Program-made: the position numbers and the translations under genes
The notes under the pieces: generated by a model
What the model saw: only the letters and a program-made list of their open reading frames with translations
Databases searched by the model: none
Told to the model about the DNA's origin: nothing
Assembly (NCBI RefSeq): GCF_030056575.1
Contig: NZ_JASHHX010000023.1
Coordinates: forward strand, 1 to 62,183
Length of the DNA: 62,183 bases
Source: Rhodoblastus sp. 17X3
Lineage (GTDB): Bacteria > Pseudomonadota > Alphaproteobacteria > Rhizobiales > Beijerinckiaceae
Direction: 5' to 3'
In this document: piece after piece, positions 1 to 7,210 of the stretch
Position numbering within the stretch: the first letter of the stretch is position 1
Layout of the letters: each line of letters starts with the position of its first letter

Positions 1-243
1 GATGTCAAAGCCGAGATTTGCGATCAAACCCCAGTGGAAGGCCCAGTTTTCGCGCAACAATGGCGAGGAGTCGATATTCACCTGAACGGCGTAGCGCCCC
101 ATATGGCCGGGCAGATCGCCAAGCGGCGGGATTTTCGCAAACAGGAACGGAACAAAATAAATCAGCACGAACAGAACAAAGGCGATGTTGATGTTACGTC
201 TGCCGAACAATGACAATTTGGACCCAGCCACATTTTCAGCCAT
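1..243 (-). CDS. integral membrane protein, N-terminal fragment
   Basis: A reading frame enters from the window edge on the minus strand. It starts at the ATG at 243-241 and runs 81 codons without a stop before the sequence ends. The protein begins with a short polar N-terminus (MAENVAGSK), then a hydrophobic helix at about residues 20-37, then a segment PPLGDLPGHMGRYAV. A similar 'PPL-D-P-H' motif after the first helix is common in large multi-spanning proteins of Alphaproteobacteria, some of them glycosyltransferase-C-like. The function cannot be assigned from 81 residues. The rest of the gene lies to the left of the window. Confidence 0.6.
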   Translation of the reverse strand, partial: MAENVAGSKLSLFGRRNINIAFVLFVLIYFVPFLFAKIPPLGDLPGHMGRYAVQVNIDSSPLLRENWAFHWGLIANLGFDI

Positions 244-415
244 GTCGACGCCCTGTCCTGCCGACGCGGACGCGGTATCCGCACGCTGCGATTCGCTCCC
301 GAAAGCAGGGATCGAAGCCGCGCTTTCGGGCGGGATTTATTTCACGGACAGGGTTCCAATTCCCTTAAATTGATCGGGCTTTGCGACATCTGAAGCCAGA
401 ACCGAGCGCCTCGCG

Positions 416-1870
416 TCAATTCGCGGCCGCCTTGGCATGACGCCGGGCGCCCTGCCGGCCTGTGGTCAGATAGATCGCCATGCCGATGGCGAGCCAGACC
501 ACCAGACGGGCCCAGGTCTGCCAAGGCAGGCCCGCCATCAGGATGAGACAGGCCAGCACCCCGAGAATCGGCAAGGCCGGCTCCAACGGGACGCGAAACG
601 GCCGCGGCAATTCGGGATGCCGGCGGCGCAAATGCATCACGGCCACGCAAACCAGCGCGAAAGCGGCCAGCGTTCCGATGCTGACCATTTCGCCGAGCAG
701 GTCGATCGGCAGCAGGCCGGCGGTCGCGGCCACGGCAAGGCCGATGACCGCCTGACTGGCCGCTGGCGTGTGGAAACGCGGATGCAGGCGAGCGAAGACG
801 TCCGGCAGCAGCCCGTCGCGCGCCATCGCGAACAGGATGCGCGCCTGTCCGAACAAAAGAACGAGAATGACCGTCGTCAGACCCGCCAGAGCGGCGATCT
901 TGACCGCGACCGCCAGCGCCGGCATGCCGACCGCATCGATCACGGCGGAAATGGGATCGGGACGGTCGAGCGCGGCGAAGGGTACGACGCCGGTCAGCAC
1001 CGCCGAGACCGCGATGTAAAGCGCGGTGCAGATCGTCAGCGAGCCGATGAGCCCGATCGGCAGGTCGCGCTGCGGATCGCGCGCCTCCTGCGCGGCGGTT
1101 GAGACGGCGTCGAAGCCGATATAGGCGAAAAACACCACCGCCGCCGCGCGCAACACGCCGCTATAGCCGAAATGGCCAAAATCGCCGGTGTTCGCCGGCA
1201 CGAAAGGCGTCCAGTTCGCCGGCGCGATATGCAGCCCGCCGACCACAATCACGACCCCGACCACGGCGAGCTTGAATCCGACCATCAGATTATTGACCCG
1301 GGCCGATTCCCGCGTGCCCATCACGAGCAAGCCAGTGACCGCGAGGACAATGGCCGCCGCAGGGACATTGAACAGCCCGACCACGCCGGGCGCGGCTGTA
1401 GCCCCGCCATAGGAGGCGGTGAACTGCGGCGGCGGACTTAGGCCGAAGCTCGCCAGCATGGAGACGAGATAGCCGGACCAGCCGACGGCGACGGTTGCCG
1501 CGCCCATGGCGTATTCGAGCACCAGGTCCCAGCCGATGATCCAGGCGAAAACCTCGCCCAGCGTCGCATAAACATAGCTATAGGTGCTGCCGGACACTGG
1601 AATCAGGGTCGCCAGCTCCGCATAGCACAAGGCGACAATGGCGCAGGCGCAGCCCGCCAGCGCGAAGGAAAGCACCACCGCAGGCCCCGCGTAACGCGCC
1701 GCCGCCGCGCCGGTAAGGACGAAAATGCCCGCGCCGATGATCGCCCCGACGCCGAGCGCCATGAGCGAGAACGGCCCGAGCGCGCGGCGCAGGGCCGGCT
1801 CGCCGTCGGCGGAGACCTGGGAAAGCCGCAGGTCTTCGATCGTCTTGCGCGTGAAAATGCTCCGGCTCAA
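416..1870 (-). CDS. APC-family amino-acid permease
   Basis: Predicted cytoplasmic-membrane amino-acid transporter of the APC superfamily, similar to cationic amino-acid permeases, with about 12 hydrophobic segments. The first helix carries the family's glycine-rich motif GVGAIIGAGIFVLTG at about residues 40-54, followed by a conserved stretch with SGSTYSYVYATLGE. Longer starts exist at 1915 (ATG) and upstream. I chose the TTG at 1870 because family members begin with a short SIFxRK segment just before the conserved core, which gives 484 residues, the usual size; the upstream codons are arginine-rich and atypical. An AAGGG lies about 10 bases upstream. It is divergent from the cupin gene. The substrate cannot be told. 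Confidence 0.85.
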   Translation of the reverse strand: MSRSIFTRKTIEDLRLSQVSADGEPALRRALGPFSLMALGVGAIIGAGIFVLTGAAAARYAGPAVVLSFALAGCACAIVALCYAELATLIPVSGSTYSYVYATLGEVFAWIIGWDLVLEYAMGAATVAVGWSGYLVSMLASFGLSPPPQFTASYGGATAAPGVVGLFNVPAAAIVLAVTGLLVMGTRESARVNNLMVGFKLAVVGVVIVVGGLHIAPANWTPFVPANTGDFGHFGYSGVLRAAAVVFFAYIGFDAVSTAAQEARDPQRDLPIGLIGSLTICTALYIAVSAVLTGVVPFAALDRPDPISAVIDAVGMPALAVAVKIAALAGLTTVILVLLFGQARILFAMARDGLLPDVFARLHPRFHTPAASQAVIGLAVAATAGLLPIDLLGEMVSIGTLAAFALVCVAVMHLRRRHPELPRPFRVPLEPALPILGVLACLILMAGLPWQTWARLVVWLAIGMAIYLTTGRQGARRHAKAAAN

Positions 1871-2022
1871 TGAATCGTCGCCCTTCGCCTGCTCAGACCG
1901 ACATGCTAGCGTCATTTTGCATCGCAAGAAAGCAGCGCCGCGCCAGCGTCGACGCCGCCGCTTGCCCGCGACAGGCTCAATCCCCATCTGCGTGGGAGGC
2001 CCTCGACAGGAAGCCCCAGAAT

Positions 2023-2694
2023 ATGCGCATCAACGATGATCTGAACATCCGGGCGGCCATTCACGCCGCAAAGATGGATTGGACACCGAGCCCCGCCAAG
2101 GGGGTCGACCGGCGCATGCTCTACCGCGTCGGCGACGAGGTGGCGCGTGCGACCTCACTGGTCCGCTTCGCGCCCGGCAGCAAGTTTCCGCTCCACACCC
2201 ACGGCGGCGGCGAGGAAATCCTGGTTCTGGAAGGCGTTTTCACGGACGAGACCGGCGATTACGGGCCCGGCTCCTATTTGCGCAATCCGCCCGGCACGGC
2301 CCATGCCCCCTCCTCCGAACCCGGCTGCGTCCTTTTCGTCAAGCTGTGGCAGTTCAACGCGGACGACGACATCAGCGTCACCCGCCGCCCCGGCGAAACA
2401 GCCCTTGCGCCGGAGGCTGGCCGGACCGCCTCGGTCATTCTGTTCGAAAGCCCCTCCGAACGGGTGCAAATCCAAAGCTGGCCGCCGCATGCGGATATCG
2501 CGCCGCCCAATCGAGACGGATTGGAGCTGCTGGTTCTCTCTGGTTCTTTCAAGCAAGGGGGCGAGACATTCAATCCCCTGTCCTGGCTGCGGCTGCCTCC
2601 CTCACAGCCGCTGCGCGCGCGCTCGGGTCCCGCGGGCGTTCGGCTCTGGACCAAGGCTGGCCCCCTGATGCAGCCCAGAGCCTGCGTTTTGTAA
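2023..2694 (+). CDS. cupin-domain protein, ChrR-like
   Basis: A 223-residue cytoplasmic protein with two cupin-like halves. The first half has the metal-binding cupin signature HTHGGGEEILVLEG followed by the PPGTAHAPSS segment; the second has ELLVLSGSF and WLRLP, which look like a degenerate second barrel. This arrangement resembles the ChrR-type cupin of anti-sigma factors, but no zinc-binding anti-sigma helix bundle precedes it and no ECF sigma gene is adjacent, so an anti-sigma role is not supported. The reading frame is open further upstream, but the ATG at 2023 has an AGGAAG a few bases before it and begins the conserved protein. The true role is unknown. Confidence 0.75.
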   Translation: MRINDDLNIRAAIHAAKMDWTPSPAKGVDRRMLYRVGDEVARATSLVRFAPGSKFPLHTHGGGEEILVLEGVFTDETGDYGPGSYLRNPPGTAHAPSSEPGCVLFVKLWQFNADDDISVTRRPGETALAPEAGRTASVILFESPSERVQIQSWPPHADIAPPNRDGLELLVLSGSFKQGGETFNPLSWLRLPPSQPLRARSGPAGVRLWTKAGPLMQPRACVL

Positions 2695-2883
2695 GGGCCG
2701 CAGCCGGCGCGCCGGCCTGCGCGGCGCTTTACCCGTGGTTAACCCCGACCGCATCCTTCGGAAGCGTCGCAAATTCTTTAGCAAAGACCTTAATGAGTCA
2801 GCCAGCTTCGCCCGCTAGGTTGCTCCAGACGCACCCAGGCGCAAACCCGTCTTGGAGCAACGACTTTCCAAATGGAGTCTGCG

Positions 2884-3048
2884 ATGAAATCGATTTTCAC
2901 GCGCCTGATTCGAGATGAGTCCGGCACCACTGCAATCGAATATGCCGTGATCGCGACAGTCATTTCGGTTTTCTGCCTGACGGTGCCCACCTTGCTCGGC
3001 GGGAAGATGAATTTGAAATTCACCTCCGTCTCTAACGCATTGAACTGA
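2884..3048 (+). CDS. Flp-family type IVb pilin
   Basis: A 54-residue pilin precursor. It has a short basic leader (MKSIFTRLIRDESG) followed by TTAIEYAVIATVISVF, the Flp cleavage region and hydrophobic N-terminal helix; the conserved glutamate and tyrosine after the cleavage glycine are present. Flp pilins are cleaved by a TadV/CpaA prepilin peptidase and assembled by the Tad machinery, none of which is in this window. An in-frame ATG lies four codons upstream, but the GGAG at 2874-2877 fits the ATG at 2884. A strong hairpin follows. The gene is monocistronic, so the Tad genes must lie elsewhere if the pilin is used. Confidence 0.9.
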   Translation: MKSIFTRLIRDESGTTAIEYAVIATVISVFCLTVPTLLGGKMNLKFTSVSNALN

Positions 3049-3064
3049 TTCCGAGCGATCTGCG

Positions 3065-3111
3065 GCAAGGCGACGCCCGCACCGGGGAACGGGGTGCGGG
3101 CGTCGCCTTGC
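3065..3111. terminator. perfect 19-bp hairpin between convergent genes
   Basis: Two 19-base arms (3065-3083 and 3093-3111) are perfect inverse complements around a 9-base loop. There is no clear T-run. It sits just after the Flp pilin and before the 3' end of the convergent CorA-like gene, so it probably ends transcription from both sides. Confidence 0.75.
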
Positions 3112-3155
3112 GTTTGGACTGCAAGCGCCAGCGCCGCGCTTCCATCCGGCGGGCG

Positions 3156-4235
3156 TCAGCCCAGCCTCTTCCTGGCTTTCGGCGCCGGCTTGGCGCGCCC
3201 CTCCGCATCCGTCCCGGCCAAACCCATTCGCCACAGCATCAGCAGCGCGCCGAGCGAAGCCGCCAGACAGATGAATGACGCATAGATTGTTCCGCTTTCG
3301 CTTTCCGCGAATATCAGGTTCTTGGTGTTCATGCCGAAAAAGCCGGTGACGAAGGTCGCGGGCAAAATCAGAGCGGTGATGACGGTCAGCGTATAGAGAC
3401 GATCATTGGTCTCGGTCGTCAGGATCGCGTTGATCTCGTCATGGAGCATCCGCGCGCGGTCCTGCAGGTTGGCGGCGTCGCGGGCGAGCGAATCGGCCCT
3501 TTGGCCGAGACTGGTCGCGACCTCGGCGAAATCCTTGTGATCGAACGCCTCGCTTGCCTCTTCGAGACGCTCCAGCGTGGATTGAAGCCCGTTGACCTGC
3601 CGCGCCAGCCGCACGGCGCTGCGCCGCGCATGGCCAAGGCCCGCACGCTGGTCGCGCCCGCGCCCCTCGATCACCACATTGTCCTCGATCCTGTCGAGCG
3701 ACACGGAGATGTCCCGCATCATGCTGGCGGAGCATTTGCACAGATTCGTCACGATCAATTCGAACAGAGCGATCGGGCTATTGGCCTTCACGCCGTCCGC
3801 CAGGGCCCGCCGCGTCGCCTGGGCCGAGTAGATCGGGATGCGCCGGGCGGTGATGAGAAACCCCGGCCCGCAAGCGAAGCGAAGAAAATCCGTGTCTTCC
3901 TTCGGCCCGTCGATGGCGTGCTGATGATCGACGATGGCGCCGCAGATGGTATGGTCCGCATGTTCCACGAACTGGTGATTGGCGTCTCCGGCAAGCGCCT
4001 CGCGCGCTTCCGCAGTCAGCGTTTTCAAGTGGCGCAGGACATCGATGAAGCGGCGGTCGATGCAATCGAGATGCAGCCAGACATGGCCCGGCCCTGGATT
4101 GTCGATCTGGTCGAGGTCCGCCGCGGAACCCGCCTCGGCGTGGCCGTCCTCATCGAAACGCACGATCCAGTTGCAGCCCGGGACGCCGCTTTCGAACGCG
4201 GCCTTGAGACGATCGGTGGACATGGGATCCGCCAT
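3156..4235 (-). CDS. CorA-family metal ion transporter (ZntB-like)
   Basis: A 359-residue CorA-superfamily protein. It has a long soluble N-terminal domain with helices rich in charged residues, then two C-terminal membrane helices (about residues 285-305 and 318-337). The signature GMN loop is present in FFGMNTKN between them. CorA proteins form pentameric channels for magnesium or cobalt, while the ZntB branch handles zinc. The length and the GMNT sequence look closer to ZntB, but the ion cannot be decided from sequence alone. An alternative ATG lies four codons downstream. No obvious regulatory element (such as an M-box) was seen upstream. Confidence 0.85.
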   Translation of the reverse strand: MADPMSTDRLKAAFESGVPGCNWIVRFDEDGHAEAGSAADLDQIDNPGPGHVWLHLDCIDRRFIDVLRHLKTLTAEAREALAGDANHQFVEHADHTICGAIVDHQHAIDGPKEDTDFLRFACGPGFLITARRIPIYSAQATRRALADGVKANSPIALFELIVTNLCKCSASMMRDISVSLDRIEDNVVIEGRGRDQRAGLGHARRSAVRLARQVNGLQSTLERLEEASEAFDHKDFAEVATSLGQRADSLARDAANLQDRARMLHDEINAILTTETNDRLYTLTVITALILPATFVTGFFGMNTKNLIFAESESGTIYASFICLAASLGALLMLWRMGLAGTDAEGRAKPAPKARKRLG

Positions 4236-4448
4236 CGGAAAATTGGAAAAGACAAAAGCCCTTAAACGACGGTTAGTTTACGTTTTTTTGACAAGGCGCG
4301 AAGCGGCGACACAGTCCGACCGATAAGAGGGCGGCGATCCATCGGCCGCCGCGCAATTCGGTCAGCCTTCGAGTTTCCATTCGGGGCAAGGGAACGGCTC
4401 GCGCCAGCGCTTGTTATCCTTGGCGGGTGGGCTGACGAGGACGCGGAA

Positions 4449-4616
4449 ATGGCCAGGAAAGAGAAATCCGAGACCGACGAAAAGCGGAAGCATGACGAGG
4501 AGAGCGATGAGCTTGATCGGGAGCTCGAGGATTCCTTCCCGGCAAGCGATCCTCCATCCTTGACCCAACCGAGCGAGTCCGGCTCGCCCGATCACAAGGG
4601 CGACAAGGCGAAATAG
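4449..4616 (+). CDS. small acidic protein with DSFPASDPPS motif
   Basis: A 55-residue, very polar protein (MARKEKSETDEKRKHDEESD then ELDRELEDSFPASDPPS). The motif [DE]-x-FPASDPPS near the C-terminus recurs in very short conserved proteins of Proteobacteria whose function is unknown to me. A GACGAGG element precedes the ATG by about nine bases. An 87-residue frame covers the same bases on the other strand and could look attractive because it is hydrophobic, but the recognisable motif supports the plus strand. It is probably cytoplasmic and largely disordered. Confidence 0.7.
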   Translation: MARKEKSETDEKRKHDEESDELDRELEDSFPASDPPSLTQPSESGSPDHKGDKAK

Positions 4617-5106
4617 CCGCGCCATTTCTTATTGCGATCGCGCGGCTGGCCGCCTCGCATTGGTCCAGAGATCGCGCCCGCGCCGGGCCGCCGCTTTGTC
4701 GCGAAAAGCAGCAAGCGCCATCGCCGCTGGAGATCGGCCAAGGTTCCGCGGGGAGCCAAAACAGGTGCGGCCTGCCCGAGGTGACTCGGAACAGGCCGCT
4801 CCCCGTGGCGGCCCGTCCTTTTCAGGATCGGCTGGCGTTCTTTCGAACGCCATTGCGCCACTGGTGTAACAATGCGCCACGCCGATGAAAGTTCTGCTCG
4901 TTCGCAGATTTTTTTATGCGAGCCGCTCATCCGCGCGTCGGCCCCTCAATGATCGAAATCGACCTTAGATCTGATACCTTCCGACTAGGGGAAAGCCCTT
5001 AAGGGCGAGTGCGATCTTACCGAAAGCGGTTGCGGCTGGTACTGAAATCCAGGCGCCCCAGGCGGGCGGGCGCCCGTCTTGACCGCATCTCGATTTGGAG
5101 GAATCC
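4617..5106. other. 490-bp gap, no supported gene
   Basis: Several overlapping frames of 60-110 codons exist on both strands, but all are rich in arginine, proline and alanine with no recognisable motif. I see no RNA gene. The right end holds the phasin ribosome-binding site (GGAGGA at 5097-5102) and should contain its promoter, which I could not pin down. Confidence 0.4.
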
Positions 5107-5481
5107 ATGGCCCTGAATGACGATCTCCAGTCTGTCTTCAACAACCAGTTTGATACCGCGGCGTCGCTCGCCGGCAAGCTCGCCGGAAACGCCAGCAAGA
5201 TCGTCAGTGAAGTCCAGGATATCGCCGCGACCTCTGTGCAGGCTCAGGCTGCATTCCTCAGCAAGCTCGCAAGCGCCCGGAGCCCCGGCGATCTGATCCA
5301 GATCCAGGCCGATTATGCTCAGGCGGCCTTCGAGGCGACGCTCGAACGTTCGAAAAAATTCCGCGAACTGTTCGCCGAGCTTTCCCGCGATACGGTCATT
5401 TCCGTGACGGCGGGCGCGCAGCCGGCAAAGACCCCTGCGAAAACGCTCTCGATCGCCAGGAAGCTCCAGGCCGCAGAATAA
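5107..5481 (+). CDS. phasin-family protein
   Basis: A 124-residue amphipathic, almost wholly helical protein of the phasin family, which coats polyhydroxyalkanoate granules and affects their size and number. The signature is the heptad-like central helix with AAFLSKLASARSPGDLIQIQ followed by YAQAAFEATLERSKKFRELF; this 'ARSP-dL-xLQ-xY' arrangement is typical. A perfect GGAGGA precedes the ATG by four bases; a TTG four codons earlier is ignored. A strong hairpin follows. It stands alone, with no PHA synthase nearby, as is common for phasins. Confidence 0.9.
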   Translation: MALNDDLQSVFNNQFDTAASLAGKLAGNASKIVSEVQDIAATSVQAQAAFLSKLASARSPGDLIQIQADYAQAAFEATLERSKKFRELFAELSRDTVISVTAGAQPAKTPAKTLSIARKLQAAE

Positions 5482-5506
5482 AGCGCATCTTTTTGGTCGT
5501 CAGGCC

Positions 5507-5541
5507 ATCGGCGCAGGTCAAGCCCTTCGACCTGCGCCGAT
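5507..5541 (+). terminator. 13-bp hairpin after the phasin gene
   Basis: Arms 5507-5519 and 5529-5541 are perfect inverse complements with a 9-base loop. There is no T-run afterwards. Its position 26 bases after the phasin stop fits a transcript end or 3' stabiliser. Confidence 0.65.
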
Positions 5542-5623
5542 ACCGCAAGCTGAGCCCAGCGTTGCGCTTACGGCATGAACTTCAAGGAAAGCTGGAGACT
5601 TCGAACGAGCACAGGTTGGCGCT

Positions 5624-5986
5624 GTGGAAAATTACTTTTTCAAATTGCTGAAAGACGATGGCGCCATATTAGCCGTTCATTCGGCCACGCATCGCGAATT
5701 GAGGGCTGTCTGGACGCAGATCGCCCGTCTCGCCCGCCGCCCGGATATGATCGGCGGGCGGATCGTCGTCACCGATCAATCGGGAGAGATGGTCATTCTT
5801 GTCGGCGCGGCGACCGCCCGCTCATATCCCGTGGAGTCGAGAGACGCGAAAGCCGCCGCCACGCCCGGCCATTCGGCGCTCTCCGGACAGGCGCGCCCGG
5901 CAAAGGGCCGCCTGTTTGCGCAGGGTGTGAGCGCCGAACGGCGTGCTGGACGATTTCGCCAGGAGGGGAGCAATGGGCGCCAATAA
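5624..5986 (+). CDS. small hypothetical protein, DUF6894-like N-terminus
   Basis: A reading frame of 120 residues with a GTG start. The first about 70 residues look like a folded small domain: YFFKLLKDDGAI, an amphipathic helix, then GGRIVVTDQSGEMVILV. That order resembles the DUF6894 type of short proteins frequent in Rhizobiales, although the central part differs. The last about 45 residues (arginine, glycine and alanine rich) look like non-coding continuation, so the true end may have been altered by a frameshift. It overlaps the next gene by 14 bases. No function is known. Confidence 0.45.
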   Translation: MENYFFKLLKDDGAILAVHSATHRELRAVWTQIARLARRPDMIGGRIVVTDQSGEMVILVGAATARSYPVESRDAKAAATPGHSALSGQARPAKGRLFAQGVSAERRAGRFRQEGSNGRQ

Positions 5987-6209
5987 ACACAGAGACTTTC
6001 CGGAAGCTCTTGTTCCACCCTGGGGCGATGGAATTCCATCATGCGAGAAATGCAATCGCCCCGTCGATAGCATTGAGGTGGAGACGCCCTTCGAAAGCAT
6101 CGACAACTCGCCTGCCGCGCCGATCCTGGTTCATACAGGGGAGCGAATTTACACGATCGGTTGTCATGGCGAATATTGGCGGTGGTCTAATTTCAGGGGC
6201 CGCCTTTAA
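5973..6209 (+). CDS. small cysteine-containing hypothetical protein
   Basis: A 78-residue protein (MGANKHRDFPEALVPPWG at the start). It has a CEKC pair at about residues 24-27 and a later cysteine-histidine pair in IYTIGCHGEYWRWS, so it could bind a metal such as zinc; this is inference. The start is chosen from the AGGAGGGGA immediately upstream of ATG 5973; the frame is open further left but without a good site. It partly overlaps the end of the preceding frame, suggesting coupled expression. I do not recognise the family. Confidence 0.5.
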   Translation: MGANKHRDFPEALVPPWGDGIPSCEKCNRPVDSIEVETPFESIDNSPAAPILVHTGERIYTIGCHGEYWRWSNFRGRL

Positions 6210-6266
6210 AGTCCATCCACAAAAAACGCCGGCGTCGCGGCCCAGCGGCCTTCAGCTGAAATCCGG

Positions 6267-6878
6267 TCATGAAAGGCGGTCCTGGACGGAAATCGCCATC
6301 CGCACCAGTTCGGGCAGGCTGCTGGCCTGGGTTTTCTTCATGAGGTTGGCGCGATAGATCTCGACCGTCCGGAAGCTGATGCCGAGTTCGTTGGCGATGC
6401 TTTTGTTCGACTTTCCGACGACGAGCCCTTCGAGCACATCGCGTTCGCGCGAGGTCAGGGTCGCGAGTCGCGCCCGAACTTCATGCGGGGCCGCATCCTT
6501 CCCCGGGGCGGTGAAATTGCGCTGCAAAGCCTTGCGAACGGAGGCGACCAGTACGGCGTCCCCGAAGGGCTTCTCCAGGAAATCGACGGCGCCTTGCTTC
6601 ATCGCATGCACCGCAAGCGGAACGTCGGCCTGGCCCGTTATGACGATGACCGGAAAATTCAGGCCTCGCGCCGCAATAAGCGCCAAAAGATCGACGCCGC
6701 TCATCCCCGGCAGCCGGACGTCGGTGACCACACATCCGCAATCGTGCGGCCCGATCGCGCTGAGGAAATCAGCCGCCGAGAAATAAGTCTTCGCTTCAAT
6801 TCCCTCTATCTCTAACAGTAGCCGGATTGAATTGCAGACAACAGGATCATCATCAATAATATGAACTATCTTGGACAT
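6267..6878 (-). CDS. FixJ-type response regulator
   Basis: A 203-residue two-component response regulator with the FixJ/NarL layout. The receiver domain spans residues 1-120 with the acidic pocket DDD at 9-11, phospho-acceptor Asp53 in VVTDVRLPGMSG, and the conserved lysine in FLEKPF. The LuxR-type helix-turn-helix is at about 138-195 (LTSRERDVLEGLVVGKSNK, then ELGISFRTVEIYRANLMKK). Phosphorylation should permit DNA binding and activation. It is transcribed away from the hybrid histidine kinase at 7211, which is the obvious candidate partner, with 332 bp between them. The regulated genes are unknown; it need not be nitrogen fixation. Confidence 0.88.
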   Translation of the reverse strand: MSKIVHIIDDDPVVCNSIRLLLEIEGIEAKTYFSAADFLSAIGPHDCGCVVTDVRLPGMSGVDLLALIAARGLNFPVIVITGQADVPLAVHAMKQGAVDFLEKPFGDAVLVASVRKALQRNFTAPGKDAAPHEVRARLATLTSRERDVLEGLVVGKSNKSIANELGISFRTVEIYRANLMKKTQASSLPELVRMAISVQDRLS

Positions 6879-7210
6879 GGTCTTTACTATAGTTTCAAAC
6901 TCACGGATCGCAAGCTGAACTTAAGTTTTCCGCGCGCCTTTGGACGTTGCGCGAGGCTTCGCCAATGTTATCGCCGTCTCGCTTGAACGACGGGCGCGCG
7001 GAGGCGATCGAGCAATGGGCCTGCGTCCCTAACCACCAAAAGCTGAGCCTTGTTCCGCAATTTCGTGAGGCAGGGGCATAAATTTATGTTCGCGTCCGCC
7101 AATCTCAAAATGCCTTTGCGCTTCCGCCCTTCGATGAAGCCAGCAGACATTTTATGGAAAATGGAGCGTGTTATAGTGGCGCTCGATCGGCAGAGATCCA
7201 TGGAGCGCCC
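6879..7210. other. divergent regulatory spacer between regulator and kinase genes
   Basis: This 332-bp stretch separates the start of the FixJ-like gene (left) from the kinase gene (right) and must hold promoters for both. I see no convincing -35/-10 pair or long palindrome. Part of it may be coding if the kinase starts at the ATG at 7154, which lacks a ribosome-binding site. A minus-strand frame that overlaps the kinase is a shadow. Confidence 0.4.

Noticed and set aside
2023-2694. Cupin protein as an anti-sigma factor ChrR
   Set aside because: No zinc-binding N-terminal helix bundle and no ECF sigma gene next to it, so only the cupin part is supported.
4362-4625. An 87-codon minus-strand frame with a hydrophobic middle
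   Set aside because: It covers the small acidic protein with the conserved FPASDPPS motif. The hydrophobic stretch is the antisense image of acidic codons.
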